Of a stretch of DNA of 64,000 bases, positions 32,487-40,738 are shown piece after piece (the first letter of the stretch is position 1; every line of letters begins with the position of its first letter). The DNA lies in NCBI RefSeq assembly GCF_042429765.1, contig NZ_JBHLZU010000033.1, positions 62,001 through 126,000 of the forward strand, read 5' to 3'. A model generated the notes under the pieces. It did not search any database and was not told the DNA's origin. It saw only the letters and a list, made by a program, of their open reading frames with translations. This stretch comes from Allokutzneria oryzae (GTDB lineage Bacteria > Actinomycetota > Actinomycetes > Mycobacteriales > Pseudonocardiaceae). The translations under genes and the position numbers were made by a program.

Positions 32487-33308
32487 TCAGCGCACCCCGC
32501 TCAGCCGGATCACCTCGGCGACCGCGGGCTCGGGCTCGGCCTCCCACAGCATCCACGGGCGGTCACCGACGGCGTAGCCGCGCTCCAGCGCCGCCCGCTC
32601 CTTCACCGTGTCCGCGGGCTGCCAGAAACCGCGGTACGGGTAGGCGATCAGCCGCTCCTGCTTGGCCAGTGCGCCGCACGCGTCCTCGACCAGGTCGCCG
32701 TGCGGCGGCAGGTGGTCGAAGACCTCAGGGCGCAGCACGAAGTAGCCGCCGTTCTCCCACAACGGCAGGCTGCTGACCGGGGTGATCCCGGAGACCTTGC
32801 CGGACTCGCCCAGCTCGACGCAGTGGAAGGAGGACTGCGGCGGCACCACCATCATCGAGGCGGCGGCGCCGGTGGTGCGGACGCGGTTGACCATGTCGTC
32901 CAGCGGCGCGTCGGTGAGCACGTCGGCGTAGTTGGCCAGGAAGATCTCCTCGTCCTCGACGAGGTGGCGCACCCGGCGCAGCCGCTCGCCGATCGGCGAG
33001 TCCTGGCCGGTGTTGACGAAGGTGATCGTCCAGTCGCTGATGTCGGAGGACAGCAGCTCCACCTTGCCGTCGCGCAGCACGAAGTCGTTGGACGCGGCCT
33101 CGGAGTAGTTCAGGAAGTAGTCCTTGATGTACTGCGCGCCGTAACCGAGGCACAGCACGAAGTCGGTGTGGCCGAAGTGCGCGTAGTAGCGCATCACGTG
33201 CCACAGCAGCGGGCGCGGGCCCACCGGGTGCATCGGCTTGGGCAGGTCGTCCGCGGAGCCTGTGCGCATCCGCATGCCGTACCCGCCGCAGAACAGAACG
33301 ACCTTCAT
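32487..33308 (-). CDS. Sugar-phosphate nucleotidyltransferase, glucose-1-phosphate cytidylyltransferase-like
   Basis: A 273-residue nucleotidyltransferase. The N terminus (MKVVLFCGGYGMRMR, then LPKPMHPVGPRPLLWHVMRYY) has the GG-x-G-x-R nucleotide loop and the PKPM motif. DFVLCLGYGAQYIKDYFLNY is typical of the RfbF (glucose-1-phosphate cytidylyltransferase) branch. It would make an NDP-glucose that begins a deoxysugar path; CDP is favoured by similarity, dTDP not excluded. It overlaps the methyltransferase gene upstream by four bases (ATGA), tying activation to C-methylation in one operon. No 4,6-dehydratase is in the window. Confidence 0.82.
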   Translation of the reverse strand: MKVVLFCGGYGMRMRTGSADDLPKPMHPVGPRPLLWHVMRYYAHFGHTDFVLCLGYGAQYIKDYFLNYSEAASNDFVLRDGKVELLSSDISDWTITFVNTGQDSPIGERLRRVRHLVEDEEIFLANYADVLTDAPLDDMVNRVRTTGAAASMMVVPPQSSFHCVELGESGKVSGITPVSSLPLWENGGYFVLRPEVFDHLPPHGDLVEDACGALAKQERLIAYPYRGFWQPADTVKERAALERGYAVGDRPWMLWEAEPEPAVAEVIRLSGVR

Positions 33309-34603
33309 CGGCCAACCTCAACGATCTCAAGAGTCGGGACGGGGAAGACGAGGCGGCCACCCCACTCGCCCACATAGCTCAGCTGCGCGGTCAGTTCCTC
33401 GCGCAGGTTCCACGGCAGGACGAGCACGTAGTCGGGCTTGTCCACGGCGATCCGCTCAACAGGGAGGATGGGGATGCGCGTGCCGGGGGTGTAGCGCCCG
33501 TGCTTGTACGGGTTCCGGTCGACGGTGTAGCCGAGCAGGTCCGGCCGGACGCCGCAGTAGTTCAGCAGCGTGTTGCCCTTGCCGGGCGCGCCGTAGCCGA
33601 CCACGGTCTTGCCCTGCTTCGCCGCGTCGACCAGGAAGCCGAGCAGCTCCCACCGGGACCGCTGGACGTCCTGGGTGAACCGGGCGTAGCCGTCGACCTC
33701 GTGCAGCCCGGCCGCGCTCTCGGCGGCGAGCACCTCGGCCACCGCGGGGGTGACCGCGGAACCGGAGCCGAACGGCCTGGCCCACAAGCGGATCGAGCCG
33801 CCGTGCGTCGGAACGAGCTCCACGTCGACCAGTTCGAGGCCGCCCGCCGCGAGCGCGCGCTGCGCCGAGGCGACCGTGTAGTACTGGAAGTGCTCGTGGT
33901 AGATGGTGTCGTACTGGGTCTGCTGGATCAGGGTCAGCAGGTGCTGGACCTCGATCGAGACCCAGCCGTCGTCGGCCACGAGCTCGCGCAGCCCGTGGGT
34001 GAAGCCCAGCACGTCCGGGATGTGCGCGTAGACGTTGTTGGCCACCACCAGGTCGGCGGCCCCGTGCTGGGCGCGGATCCGGCTCGCGGTGTCCGGGCCG
34101 AGGAACTCGGTGACCGTCGGGACGCCCTTCTCCCTGGCCGCATCGCCCACGTTGACCGACGGCTCGATGCCCAGGCAGCGGATGCCCGCGGCGACCACGT
34201 GCTGGAGCAGGTAACCGTCGTTGCTGGCGACCTCGACGACGAAGGAGCCCGCGTCCAGGCCCAGCCGCGCGGTCGCCGACTCGACGAACCGGCGCGCGTG
34301 CTCCACCCAGGAGGTGGAGAAGGAGGAGAAGTAGGCGTACTCGGTGAAGGTCTCCTCCGGCTTGATCAGCGGCGGCAGCTGCGCGAGCAGGCACTGCCCG
34401 CACACCCGCAGGTGCAGCGGGAAGGTCGGCTCCGGCTCGTCGAGCTGCGCCTCGGTGAGGAACAGCTCGCACGGCGGGCTCGCGCCCAGGTCCAGCACGG
34501 AGTGCAGCTCCCGCGCGCCGCACAGGCGGCAGGAGGTGCTGCTGCCGAGCCGGCTCAGCGGCTCGGTGACCCCGGTCGAGCTGCTCAGGCTCGTGATGCT
34601 CAT
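33305..34603 (-). CDS. Class I SAM-dependent sugar C-methyltransferase
   Basis: A 432-residue enzyme of the three-domain C-methyltransferase family that adds a methyl to carbon 3 of NDP-4-keto-deoxysugars. The zinc site is CRLC...CGQC near residues 26-75; SAM motif I is VVEVASNDGYLLQ (intact Asn-Asp-Gly), followed by IEPSVNV and ADLVVANNVYAHIPD. The active-site segment is IYHEHFQYYT, and the C-terminal domain has VVGYGAPGKGNTLLNYCG. It shares one base with the stop of the initiating transferase gene (TGATG). Unlike the paralogue at 28983-30110, all motifs are present. Confidence 0.87.
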   Translation of the reverse strand: MSITSLSSSTGVTEPLSRLGSSTSCRLCGARELHSVLDLGASPPCELFLTEAQLDEPEPTFPLHLRVCGQCLLAQLPPLIKPEETFTEYAYFSSFSTSWVEHARRFVESATARLGLDAGSFVVEVASNDGYLLQHVVAAGIRCLGIEPSVNVGDAAREKGVPTVTEFLGPDTASRIRAQHGAADLVVANNVYAHIPDVLGFTHGLRELVADDGWVSIEVQHLLTLIQQTQYDTIYHEHFQYYTVASAQRALAAGGLELVDVELVPTHGGSIRLWARPFGSGSAVTPAVAEVLAAESAAGLHEVDGYARFTQDVQRSRWELLGFLVDAAKQGKTVVGYGAPGKGNTLLNYCGVRPDLLGYTVDRNPYKHGRYTPGTRIPILPVERIAVDKPDYVLVLPWNLREELTAQLSYVGEWGGRLVFPVPTLEIVEVGR

Positions 34604-36090
34604 CAGTACGCTCCCTTGCCGCCGACGACCGCCGACACCGTCTTCCAGAGGATCACCAGGTCCATGGACAGCGACCAGCTCTCCACGTAGCGCAGGTCGA
34701 TGCGCACCGACTCCTCCCACGAGAGGTCGCTGCGGCCGCTGACCTGCCACAACCCGGTCATGCCCGGCTTGACCAGCAGCTTGCGCCGCGCGTCCTGGCC
34801 GTAGCTTGCGACCTCCTCGGCCAGCGGCGGGCGCGGGCCGACCAGCGACATCGAGCCGAACAGCACGTTGAGCACCTGCGGCAGCTCGTCGAGGGAGTAG
34901 CGGCGCAGCACCGCGCCGACCCGGGTCACCCTCGGGTCGCGGCGCATCTTGAACAGCGGGCCGGAGCCCTGGTTGACCCCGGCGAGGGTGTGCTTGAGCC
35001 GGTGGGCGTCGACCACCATCGAGCGGAACTTGAGCATCGGGAACGCCTGGCCGCCCCTGCCGACGCGGTACTGCCGGTAGAACACCGGCCCGCCGTCGCC
35101 GAGCTTGATCGCCGCGGCGATCAGCAGCAGCACCGGCGCGAGCAGCACGGTCAGCACCAGCGCGCCGATCCGGTCCATCACCGACTTGATCAGGCGCGGG
35201 ATGCCGCTGAAGGTCGGCGCGCTGACCCACAGCATGGTGAGGCCGAACACCGGGGCCACGTGCAGCCGCGGCCCGGCGACCTCCATCAGCGCGGGCGTGA
35301 CCACCAGCTCGGCGGTGCTGCCCTCCAGGTCCCAGGCCAGCCGCTGCACCCGGTGCGGCGTCCACTCGGGGGCGGGCGCCACCGCCACCACCCGGTAGCC
35401 GCCGAGGCGGGCGCGCTCGACGAGCTCGTCGAGGTTGCCGACCACCGGCACCCCGTCGACCTCGGCGACCTGCCCGAGACCGAGGCCGTCGGGCGTGCAC
35501 ACCGCCTCCACCCGCCAGCCCAGGTGGGAGTCGGCTCTTGTTCTCTTGATCAGGTCGTGCACCGCGTCGACGGTGCCCGCGGCCAGCACCGGCAGCAGGC
35601 AGCTGCCGTCCCGCCGCCGCGCGTGCAGCATCTTGCGGAGCAGGTAGCGCTGGGAGACCGCCGCCACCGCGAGCGCGGGCATGCCCACGAACACCCACGG
35701 CCGCACCTCGTCAAGGCGCAGCGCCAGCGCGATCACCGACAGGGCCAGCATCGCGATCACGGCGGCCCGCCCGACCCTGCGGAACTCCTCGGGCCCCTGG
35801 CCGAGCACGCGCACGTCCCAGGCCCGGCACAGCGGCAGCACCATCGCCGCGACCGAGCCGGAGCCCACCCCGAGCAGCGTCAGCGTCGGCGGCGTGTACT
35901 GGGCGCTACCGCTGACGGCGACGCCCACGGCCACAAGAGTGGAGACGGCCGCGACCGCGCAGATGTCGGAGACGATGACCGACCGTTGGTAGCGCTGTTC
36001 CCAACCGAGCGTATTTTTCGAAAGTTGTAACGCGGGGTTGTCATGGAACGATGTATTTGCTTTTGACGTTCCAGGCAAAACGGATGTCAC
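34603..36090 (-). CDS. Initiating undecaprenyl-phosphate sugar-phosphate transferase (WbaP/WcaJ-type)
   Basis: A 495-residue polyprenyl-phosphate hexose-1-phosphate transferase. An N-terminal part with about four helices and a CoA-binding-like domain (PVLAAGTVDAVHDLIKRT...VVPVVGNLDELV region) precedes the catalytic domain from about residue 300: LIKSVMDRIGALVLTVLLAP, PMLKFRSMVVDA, RVGAVLRRYSLDELPQVLNVLFGSMSLVGPRPPL and KPGMTGLWQVSGR. It puts the first sugar phosphate on the lipid carrier. GTG 36090 has a GAGGTG site and opens the reverse-strand run of the locus. The first 30 codons are A/T-richer than the rest. Confidence 0.9.
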   Translation of the reverse strand: MTSVLPGTSKANTSFHDNPALQLSKNTLGWEQRYQRSVIVSDICAVAAVSTLVAVGVAVSGSAQYTPPTLTLLGVGSGSVAAMVLPLCRAWDVRVLGQGPEEFRRVGRAAVIAMLALSVIALALRLDEVRPWVFVGMPALAVAAVSQRYLLRKMLHARRRDGSCLLPVLAAGTVDAVHDLIKRTRADSHLGWRVEAVCTPDGLGLGQVAEVDGVPVVGNLDELVERARLGGYRVVAVAPAPEWTPHRVQRLAWDLEGSTAELVVTPALMEVAGPRLHVAPVFGLTMLWVSAPTFSGIPRLIKSVMDRIGALVLTVLLAPVLLLIAAAIKLGDGGPVFYRQYRVGRGGQAFPMLKFRSMVVDAHRLKHTLAGVNQGSGPLFKMRRDPRVTRVGAVLRRYSLDELPQVLNVLFGSMSLVGPRPPLAEEVASYGQDARRKLLVKPGMTGLWQVSGRSDLSWEESVRIDLRYVESWSLSMDLVILWKTVSAVVGGKGAY

Positions 36091-36422
36091 TTTTCACCTC
36101 AGTGGTCCACGCCACACACCTAGAGCGCTCCGAGGTGTAACTTTCCATGAAAAGCCCAGGTCAGACCCTTCAAAAGCGCGCAGCGCGATGTCGTTGGGAA
36201 TTAACGGGAAAGCCGACCCCGCTTCGACTTTCCGCCCACACGACTCACGCGCCGCGGCATGCAATTACACCCCGTCGCCGCGCAAAGGTAATCAATTCAA
36301 GAAAGCATATGCCATCGTCCGATCGGGGGACGCCTGAGGGACGTAGCGTGACGGTGGACGGTTGCCGCAGGTGGGAGGCGCACGGGCGCGGTCACCGGGA
36401 TGGTTACGTGCCATGATCGTTG
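36091..36422. promoter_or_regulatory. Low-GC upstream region of the polysaccharide operon
   Basis: About 330 bases without a convincing gene and clearly A/T-richer than its flanks, lying before the first gene of the reverse-strand polysaccharide run. ACACCT (36116-36121) and AGGTGT (36133-36138) form a 6+11+6 dyad around the palindrome GAGCGCTC (36123-36130). It probably carries the operon promoter and control sites. A short plus-strand frame through it has no coding character. Confidence 0.5.
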
Positions 36423-37175
36423 TCACTCGGACATCTCAACGCGCCCACGACCGTGACGCCCCGGAGATCCCGCCGTTGCCTGGGGCGGGTGTCCTTCGAT
36501 CCGGGGAGGCGGGATGACACCCCGTGCGGGCGCCCGGTCCCCCGTCACGGCGACACCGGGGCGGCTCGGGTCCGGCCGCGCGGGCCGGGTCAGGTAGGGC
36601 CGCAGCAACCGGGCGAGCGCGAGGCCGGGCGCCAGCAGCGGGACCATCAGCGACAGCGCCGCCGCCATCACCCCGGCGCGCAGCACGTCCCTGGGCAACA
36701 ACCGGACCCGGCGGACGATCATGCGGCCACGATTGGGTACCGAGAGCAGGGCCAACAGGGTGACGAAGCCGACGAGGGCGCACCCGGCCCGCAGCACCGC
36801 GGGCCCGTACCCGATGCCCTCCCCCGCCACCATGAGCACCAGCCACCCGGCCAGCGCTGGCACCTGGGCCCGCTCGCTGGTCGCCGCCCACAGCAACCCG
36901 GCGCACACGGCCACCCACCCCAGCAGCTGCTGGTGCTCCGGCTCCCGCAGCCAGGCGGTGACCGCGGCCAGCCACCCGGGGTCAGGCGCTCCGAACCTCC
37001 CGGTCACCGACCGCACCACGTCCAGCGGCGACCACCGCGCCCCACCCTCCACGAACTGCCCGCCGACCCACACCAGCGCCCACAGCGACAGGGGCAGCGC
37101 CACGAGCAGCTGCGACCGCGGCCGCGTCGCCAACGCCGTCCACGCCTCGGTGAGGTCCCGTACCTTCGCCGCCAC
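36423..37175 (-). CDS. Hypothetical multi-helix membrane protein
   Basis: A 250-residue protein of unknown function with about five hydrophobic segments (LLVALPLSLWALVWVGG, LLGWVAVCAGLLWAA, LAGWLVLMVAGEGIG, AGCALVGFVTLLALLSV and AGVMAAALSLMVPLLAPGLALA) and a Pro/Arg-rich C-terminal tail of about 45 residues. No family is recognised. GTG 37175 has a GGGGAG site 6-7 bases away. It could be an accessory membrane part of the neighbouring polysaccharide locus, but it is separated from it by the 330-base low-GC region. Confidence 0.55.
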   Translation of the reverse strand: MAAKVRDLTEAWTALATRPRSQLLVALPLSLWALVWVGGQFVEGGARWSPLDVVRSVTGRFGAPDPGWLAAVTAWLREPEHQQLLGWVAVCAGLLWAATSERAQVPALAGWLVLMVAGEGIGYGPAVLRAGCALVGFVTLLALLSVPNRGRMIVRRVRLLPRDVLRAGVMAAALSLMVPLLAPGLALARLLRPYLTRPARPDPSRPGVAVTGDRAPARGVIPPPRIEGHPPQATAGSPGRHGRGRVEMSE

Positions 37176-37655
37176 CCGCAACTCCCCGCCGCAGCCACCC
37201 GAAATCGTGACTCGATCGTGCTGGCGGGTCTGGCACCGGGCAACCCGTGCGACCCGACCGGGCAGCGGTGCTCATGCACTACCCGCCGGTATCACTCTTC
37301 TGCTTCGCCATGCCGGAAAGTGCGTGGAGACAGACCAACACCGGTCGTGGCACCATCGGTGGCGGAAGTGGTCGGCGCGTACGTGTCCCCCGGGCCTCAC
37401 CCCTTCGGCCGTTGTGGAATACCGGTGACGCAGGAGCCACATCGGGCCATCCGCCGAGAGGCGACCTACCGCCGACCACTTCCTCTGCCGTGTTCGGTCG
37501 CCTCTGGCGACCTTCCCGGTGTCCTCATCATGTTGGGGGGCCGAGCCCCCCACGCCCCCACGGTTCGGGCTTCTTGCGTTCTCTGCGTGGCTTCGTTGTG
37601 AGTTGACCAGCATCGGGCTGTGACGTGCGCTTGTACGTCCACAGTGGACTTGCTG
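37176..37655. other. 480-base region without a convincing gene
   Basis: Open frames exist on both strands but read as Arg/Pro/His-rich random sequence and lack ribosome sites. The region holds a 7-bp hairpin (GGTCGCC 37496-37502 with GGCGACC 37506-37512), the G/C hairpin at 37534-37552 and one copy of TCCACAGTGGA (37638-37648). It contains the 3' end of the ABC importer transcript and the promoter side of the membrane-protein gene. Confidence 0.5.
37534..37552 (-). terminator. Strong G/C hairpin downstream of the sugar ABC operon
   Basis: TGGGGGGC (37534-37541) pairs perfectly with GCCCCCCA (37545-37552) around three bases. It lies about 100 bases past the stop of the last permease gene on the minus strand, and is the best terminator candidate for that operon. 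No T-tract follows. Confidence 0.6.
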
Positions 37656-38480
37656 TCAGCCCTTGACGGCGCCGCCCAGCTGGTTGCGGATGAAGTGGCG
37701 TTGGGTGAGCAGGAAGACCAGGGCCACCGGGAGCGTGGAGACCAGGGCGATCGTCAGCTTCAGCGGGAGCTGCTGGCCCTCGCCGAGCGCCCCGCTGACC
37801 AGCCGGGCCAGGCCCAGGGTGAGGGTCTCGTACCGGGAGTCCGATGTGGACACCAGGAAGTGGGCGAACTCGTTCCACGAGCTCTGGAAGGCCAGCACCG
37901 CCAGGGTGGCCAGTGCCGGGCGGACCATCGGCAGCACGACGTTCCACCAGGTGCGCACCACGCCCGCGCCGTCGATGCGGGCCGCCTCCTCCACCTCCCG
38001 GGGGACCTGCTCGAAGGCCTGCTTGAGCAGGAAGATGCCGATCGCGTCGGTGACCAGCGGCAGGATCATGCCCAGGTAGGAGTTGTACAGGGAGAACTGG
38101 CGCAGCAGCAGGAACTTCGGGATCAGCAGCACCACGGCGGGGACGGCCGCCAGGGCCAGCACGCCGGAGAAGACCAGCCCGCGCCCCGGCCAGCGCAGCC
38201 GCGCGAGGGCGTAGCCCGCCAGCGCGTCGACCAGCAGGCGGCCGAAGGTCACGCACACCGTCACCAGCACCGAGTTGGTCAGCCAGCGGGGCACGTCCAC
38301 GGCCGGGTCGGCCGCCACGCGCTGGTAGGACTCCGTGGTGACCGGGTCGGGGACCAGGGACAGCGGGTTGGCGACGGCGTCCGCGTCGGTCTTGAAGGTG
38401 GTGGCCAGCTGGATCAGGAACGGCCCCAGGTAGCAGACCGCGCCGAGCAGCAGCACCGCGTGGCCGAGCGCGCGTCTCAT
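37656..38480 (-). CDS. Carbohydrate ABC transporter permease (MalG-like)
   Basis: A 274-residue permease with six helices. The EAA loop for ATPase contact is at QVPREVEEAARIDGAGVVRTWWNVVLPMVRPALATL, typical of the second (MalG-type) permease of CUT1 sugar importers. It overlaps the other permease gene by four bases (ATGA). No ATPase gene is present in the operon; such systems in actinomycetes usually share a distant MsiK-type ATPase. Likely imports an oligosaccharide, given the adjacent LacI regulator and glycosidase. Confidence 0.9.
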   Translation of the reverse strand: MRRALGHAVLLLGAVCYLGPFLIQLATTFKTDADAVANPLSLVPDPVTTESYQRVAADPAVDVPRWLTNSVLVTVCVTFGRLLVDALAGYALARLRWPGRGLVFSGVLALAAVPAVVLLIPKFLLLRQFSLYNSYLGMILPLVTDAIGIFLLKQAFEQVPREVEEAARIDGAGVVRTWWNVVLPMVRPALATLAVLAFQSSWNEFAHFLVSTSDSRYETLTLGLARLVSGALGEGQQLPLKLTIALVSTLPVALVFLLTQRHFIRNQLGGAVKG

Positions 38481-39508
38481 GAGGTCCTCCCGTCCCTGAG
38501 CAGGCGGCGCTGCGCCCAGGTCAGGGCGACGATGATGGCGAAGAGCAGGAAGGCGATCGCCGCGCCGAGGCCGTAGGAGCCCTCCGCGAAGGACCGCTGG
38601 TAGGACAGGAAGGCCGGGGTCAGCGTGGTCTTGGCCGGGTTGCCCTGGCCCATCACGTAGATCTGGTCGAAGACCTGCCAGCTGCCGATCAGGCCCATGG
38701 TCAGCACCAGGAAGACCGTCGGCATCAGCATCGGCACGGTGACCCTGGTGAAGCGCTGCCAGCGGGTCGTGCCGTCCACGTCGGCCGCCTCCAGCACGTC
38801 CTCCGGCAGGTTCTGCAACGCCGCCAGGAAGATCAGCATGTAGCTGCCGGAGGTCGTCCAGACGACCAGCAGCGTCACGGCGCTCATCGCCACCGACGGC
38901 CCGGACAGCCACTCCCACACCGACAGCCCCCACAGCCGGGTTCCGGTCAGCAACGCGGGCGGGGCGGACGGGTCGGCGATCCCCAGCCAGCCGAGCACCT
39001 CGTGCACCACGCCGCGCGGGTCGGCGAACCACGTCGGCCCGTCAACGCCGAAGAAGCCGAGCACCGTGTTGACCGCGCCGGAACCGGCGAACAGGAAGAG
39101 GAACACCACCGAGACCGCCACGGAGCTGGTGACGGAAGGGAAGTAGAACGCGGCGCGGAAGAACCCCCGCCCGCGAAGGGCGCGGTTGTGCACCACCACG
39201 GCCAGCCCGAGCGCGAGCAGGGTCTGCGTGGGCACGGCGATGGCGACGAAGTAGAAGGTGTTGCGCACGCTGAGCGCGAAGTCCCTGCGCGCCAAGCCGT
39301 CCTCGGTCAGCAGCGCGGCGTAGTTGTCCAGCCCCACCACGGGAGCCTTGCCGGACAGCGGGCTGTAGGTGCCGTCCCAGTCCAGCACGCTGACCCACAA
39401 CGCCAGCCCCATCGGCAGCAGCACGAACACCACGAGCAGCGCGATCCCGGGCGCGGCGAACAACCACCCGGCGACCGCCTCCCGCCGCTTCGCCGTAAGC
39501 CCGCTCAC
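38477..39508 (-). CDS. Carbohydrate ABC transporter permease (MalF-like)
   Basis: A 343-residue permease. The N-terminal WLFAAPGIALLVVFVLLPMGLALWVSVLDW is typical of MalF/MsmF-type proteins, and the EAA loop is LPEDVLEAADVDGTTRWQRFTRVTVPMLMPTVFLVL. It has a longer extracytoplasmic loop between helices (around GFFGVDGPTWFADP) than the usual short type. GTG 39508 overlaps the stop of the binding-protein gene (GTGA). It pairs with the MalG-like permease to form the channel. Confidence 0.9.
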   Translation of the reverse strand: MSGLTAKRREAVAGWLFAAPGIALLVVFVLLPMGLALWVSVLDWDGTYSPLSGKAPVVGLDNYAALLTEDGLARRDFALSVRNTFYFVAIAVPTQTLLALGLAVVVHNRALRGRGFFRAAFYFPSVTSSVAVSVVFLFLFAGSGAVNTVLGFFGVDGPTWFADPRGVVHEVLGWLGIADPSAPPALLTGTRLWGLSVWEWLSGPSVAMSAVTLLVVWTTSGSYMLIFLAALQNLPEDVLEAADVDGTTRWQRFTRVTVPMLMPTVFLVLTMGLIGSWQVFDQIYVMGQGNPAKTTLTPAFLSYQRSFAEGSYGLGAAIAFLLFAIIVALTWAQRRLLRDGRTS

Positions 39509-40737
39509 CGGCCGAGCACCTGTTCGGCGTTGCGCTGCGTGGACTCCAGGATCGCCTTCGGGTCGGCGCCGCCGCTGAGGCCGAGCAGCTGCGCGTCGAA
39601 GTCCTTCAACACCGACTCCAGGCCCTTCGCGGTGGGCTCGCCCTGCGCGTACTCCGCCCCGGCCAGGAATGCCTGCTGCTCCGGGTGCGCGCGGCCGAAC
39701 AGGCCCGCGGCGACGCGGCGCGAGGGGATGACGCCGAAACCCTCGCCGAGCGTGGTCTGCTGCGAGACGTCGGTGAGGTAGGTGACCAGGCTCTCCGCCG
39801 CCTGCCGGTTCTTGCTGGCGGTGGGGATGCCCCAGCAGTTGGTGAACGCCAGCGTGCCCTTGCCCCCAGGGCCCCGCGGCAGCTCGACCGCGCGCCACTT
39901 GCGCTGCGGGTAGTCCTTGGCCAGCGCGCCGATCACCCAGTTGCCCTCGATCACCATGGCCGCGCTTCCCTTGCCGAGGGCCTCGCCGCTCCACCCGGAG
40001 TCGACCTGCTTGGCGAAGGCCGTGCTGCCCGAGCGCAGCAGCCGCTGGACGTACCGCAACGCCTGGAGGTTCTGCGGACTGTCCACAGTGGCCTTCTTGC
40101 CGCTCGGGTCCACCAGCCAGCCGCCCGCCTGCCGGAAGAACGCGCCGATGCGGTCCACGTCGTCCATCAGGACCAGGCCCTTGCGCTCCCGCGTGGTCAG
40201 CCGCTTCGCGACGGCCTCCAGCTGGTCCCAGTCCTGGGGCAGGTCGGCGTCGGAGAGCCCGGCGGCCGCCAACGCCTCGGTGTCGATCACCAGGGCCAGG
40301 GTGGAGAAGTCCTTGGGGGCGCAGACGAACTTGCCGTCGTGGGTGAAGATCGACCTCAGGGTGGGGAAGATGTCGTCCGCTCCCGGCAGCCGGTCGCCGT
40401 AGCTGTGCAGCGCCCCCGGCCCCGCGTAGCGGGAGAACGCGCCGGGCTCCAGCACGAACACGTCCGGCGGGCTACCCCCGGCGAAGCCCTGCCCGAGCTG
40501 CTGCGGCAGGTCGGCCGCGGCCACCACGTTCACCTTGTTGCCGGTGCGCTCCGCCCAGGTCCGCATGATCGAACCGGTCGCCTCCAGCTCCGCGCCGCCG
40601 GTCGAACCGAGCAGCACCTGGAGGGTCGCGGGTCCGCCCGCCCGCTGGCCCGGCACGTCGTCGAACCCCTCGCCGCAGCCCGCCAGCACCAGTGTCGCCG
40701 CCAGCGCCGCCCCGATGCGGCGCCGTCGTCCGTTCAT
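39505..40737 (-). CDS. Sugar ABC transporter substrate-binding lipoprotein
   Basis: A 410-residue type 1 extracellular binding protein. The signal peptide ends in a lipobox (LVLAGCGE, Cys21). The mature part has DVFVLEPGAFSRYA, PKDFSTLALVIDTEAL, MVIEGNWVIGALAKDYP and LAFTNCWGIPTASKNRQAAESLVTYLT, all typical of CUT1 binding proteins. ATG 40737 has a GAGGAGA site that overlaps the end of the LacI gene; one base separates the LacI stop from this start. It delivers an oligosaccharide to the two permeases. Confidence 0.9.
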   Translation of the reverse strand: MNGRRRRIGAALAATLVLAGCGEGFDDVPGQRAGGPATLQVLLGSTGGAELEATGSIMRTWAERTGNKVNVVAAADLPQQLGQGFAGGSPPDVFVLEPGAFSRYAGPGALHSYGDRLPGADDIFPTLRSIFTHDGKFVCAPKDFSTLALVIDTEALAAAGLSDADLPQDWDQLEAVAKRLTTRERKGLVLMDDVDRIGAFFRQAGGWLVDPSGKKATVDSPQNLQALRYVQRLLRSGSTAFAKQVDSGWSGEALGKGSAAMVIEGNWVIGALAKDYPQRKWRAVELPRGPGGKGTLAFTNCWGIPTASKNRQAAESLVTYLTDVSQQTTLGEGFGVIPSRRVAAGLFGRAHPEQQAFLAGAEYAQGEPTAKGLESVLKDFDAQLLGLSGGADPKAILESTQRNAEQVLGR

Positions 40738-40738
40738 C

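Noticed and set aside
36038..36337. 99-codon plus-strand frame in the low-GC region
   Set aside because: No ribosome site, no recognisable domain, and it overlaps the start of the initiating transferase gene.
37272..37613. 113-codon minus-strand frame in the 480-base gap
   Set aside because: Basic, His/Arg/Trp-rich sequence crossed by strong hairpins, with no ribosome site; more like structured non-coding DNA.
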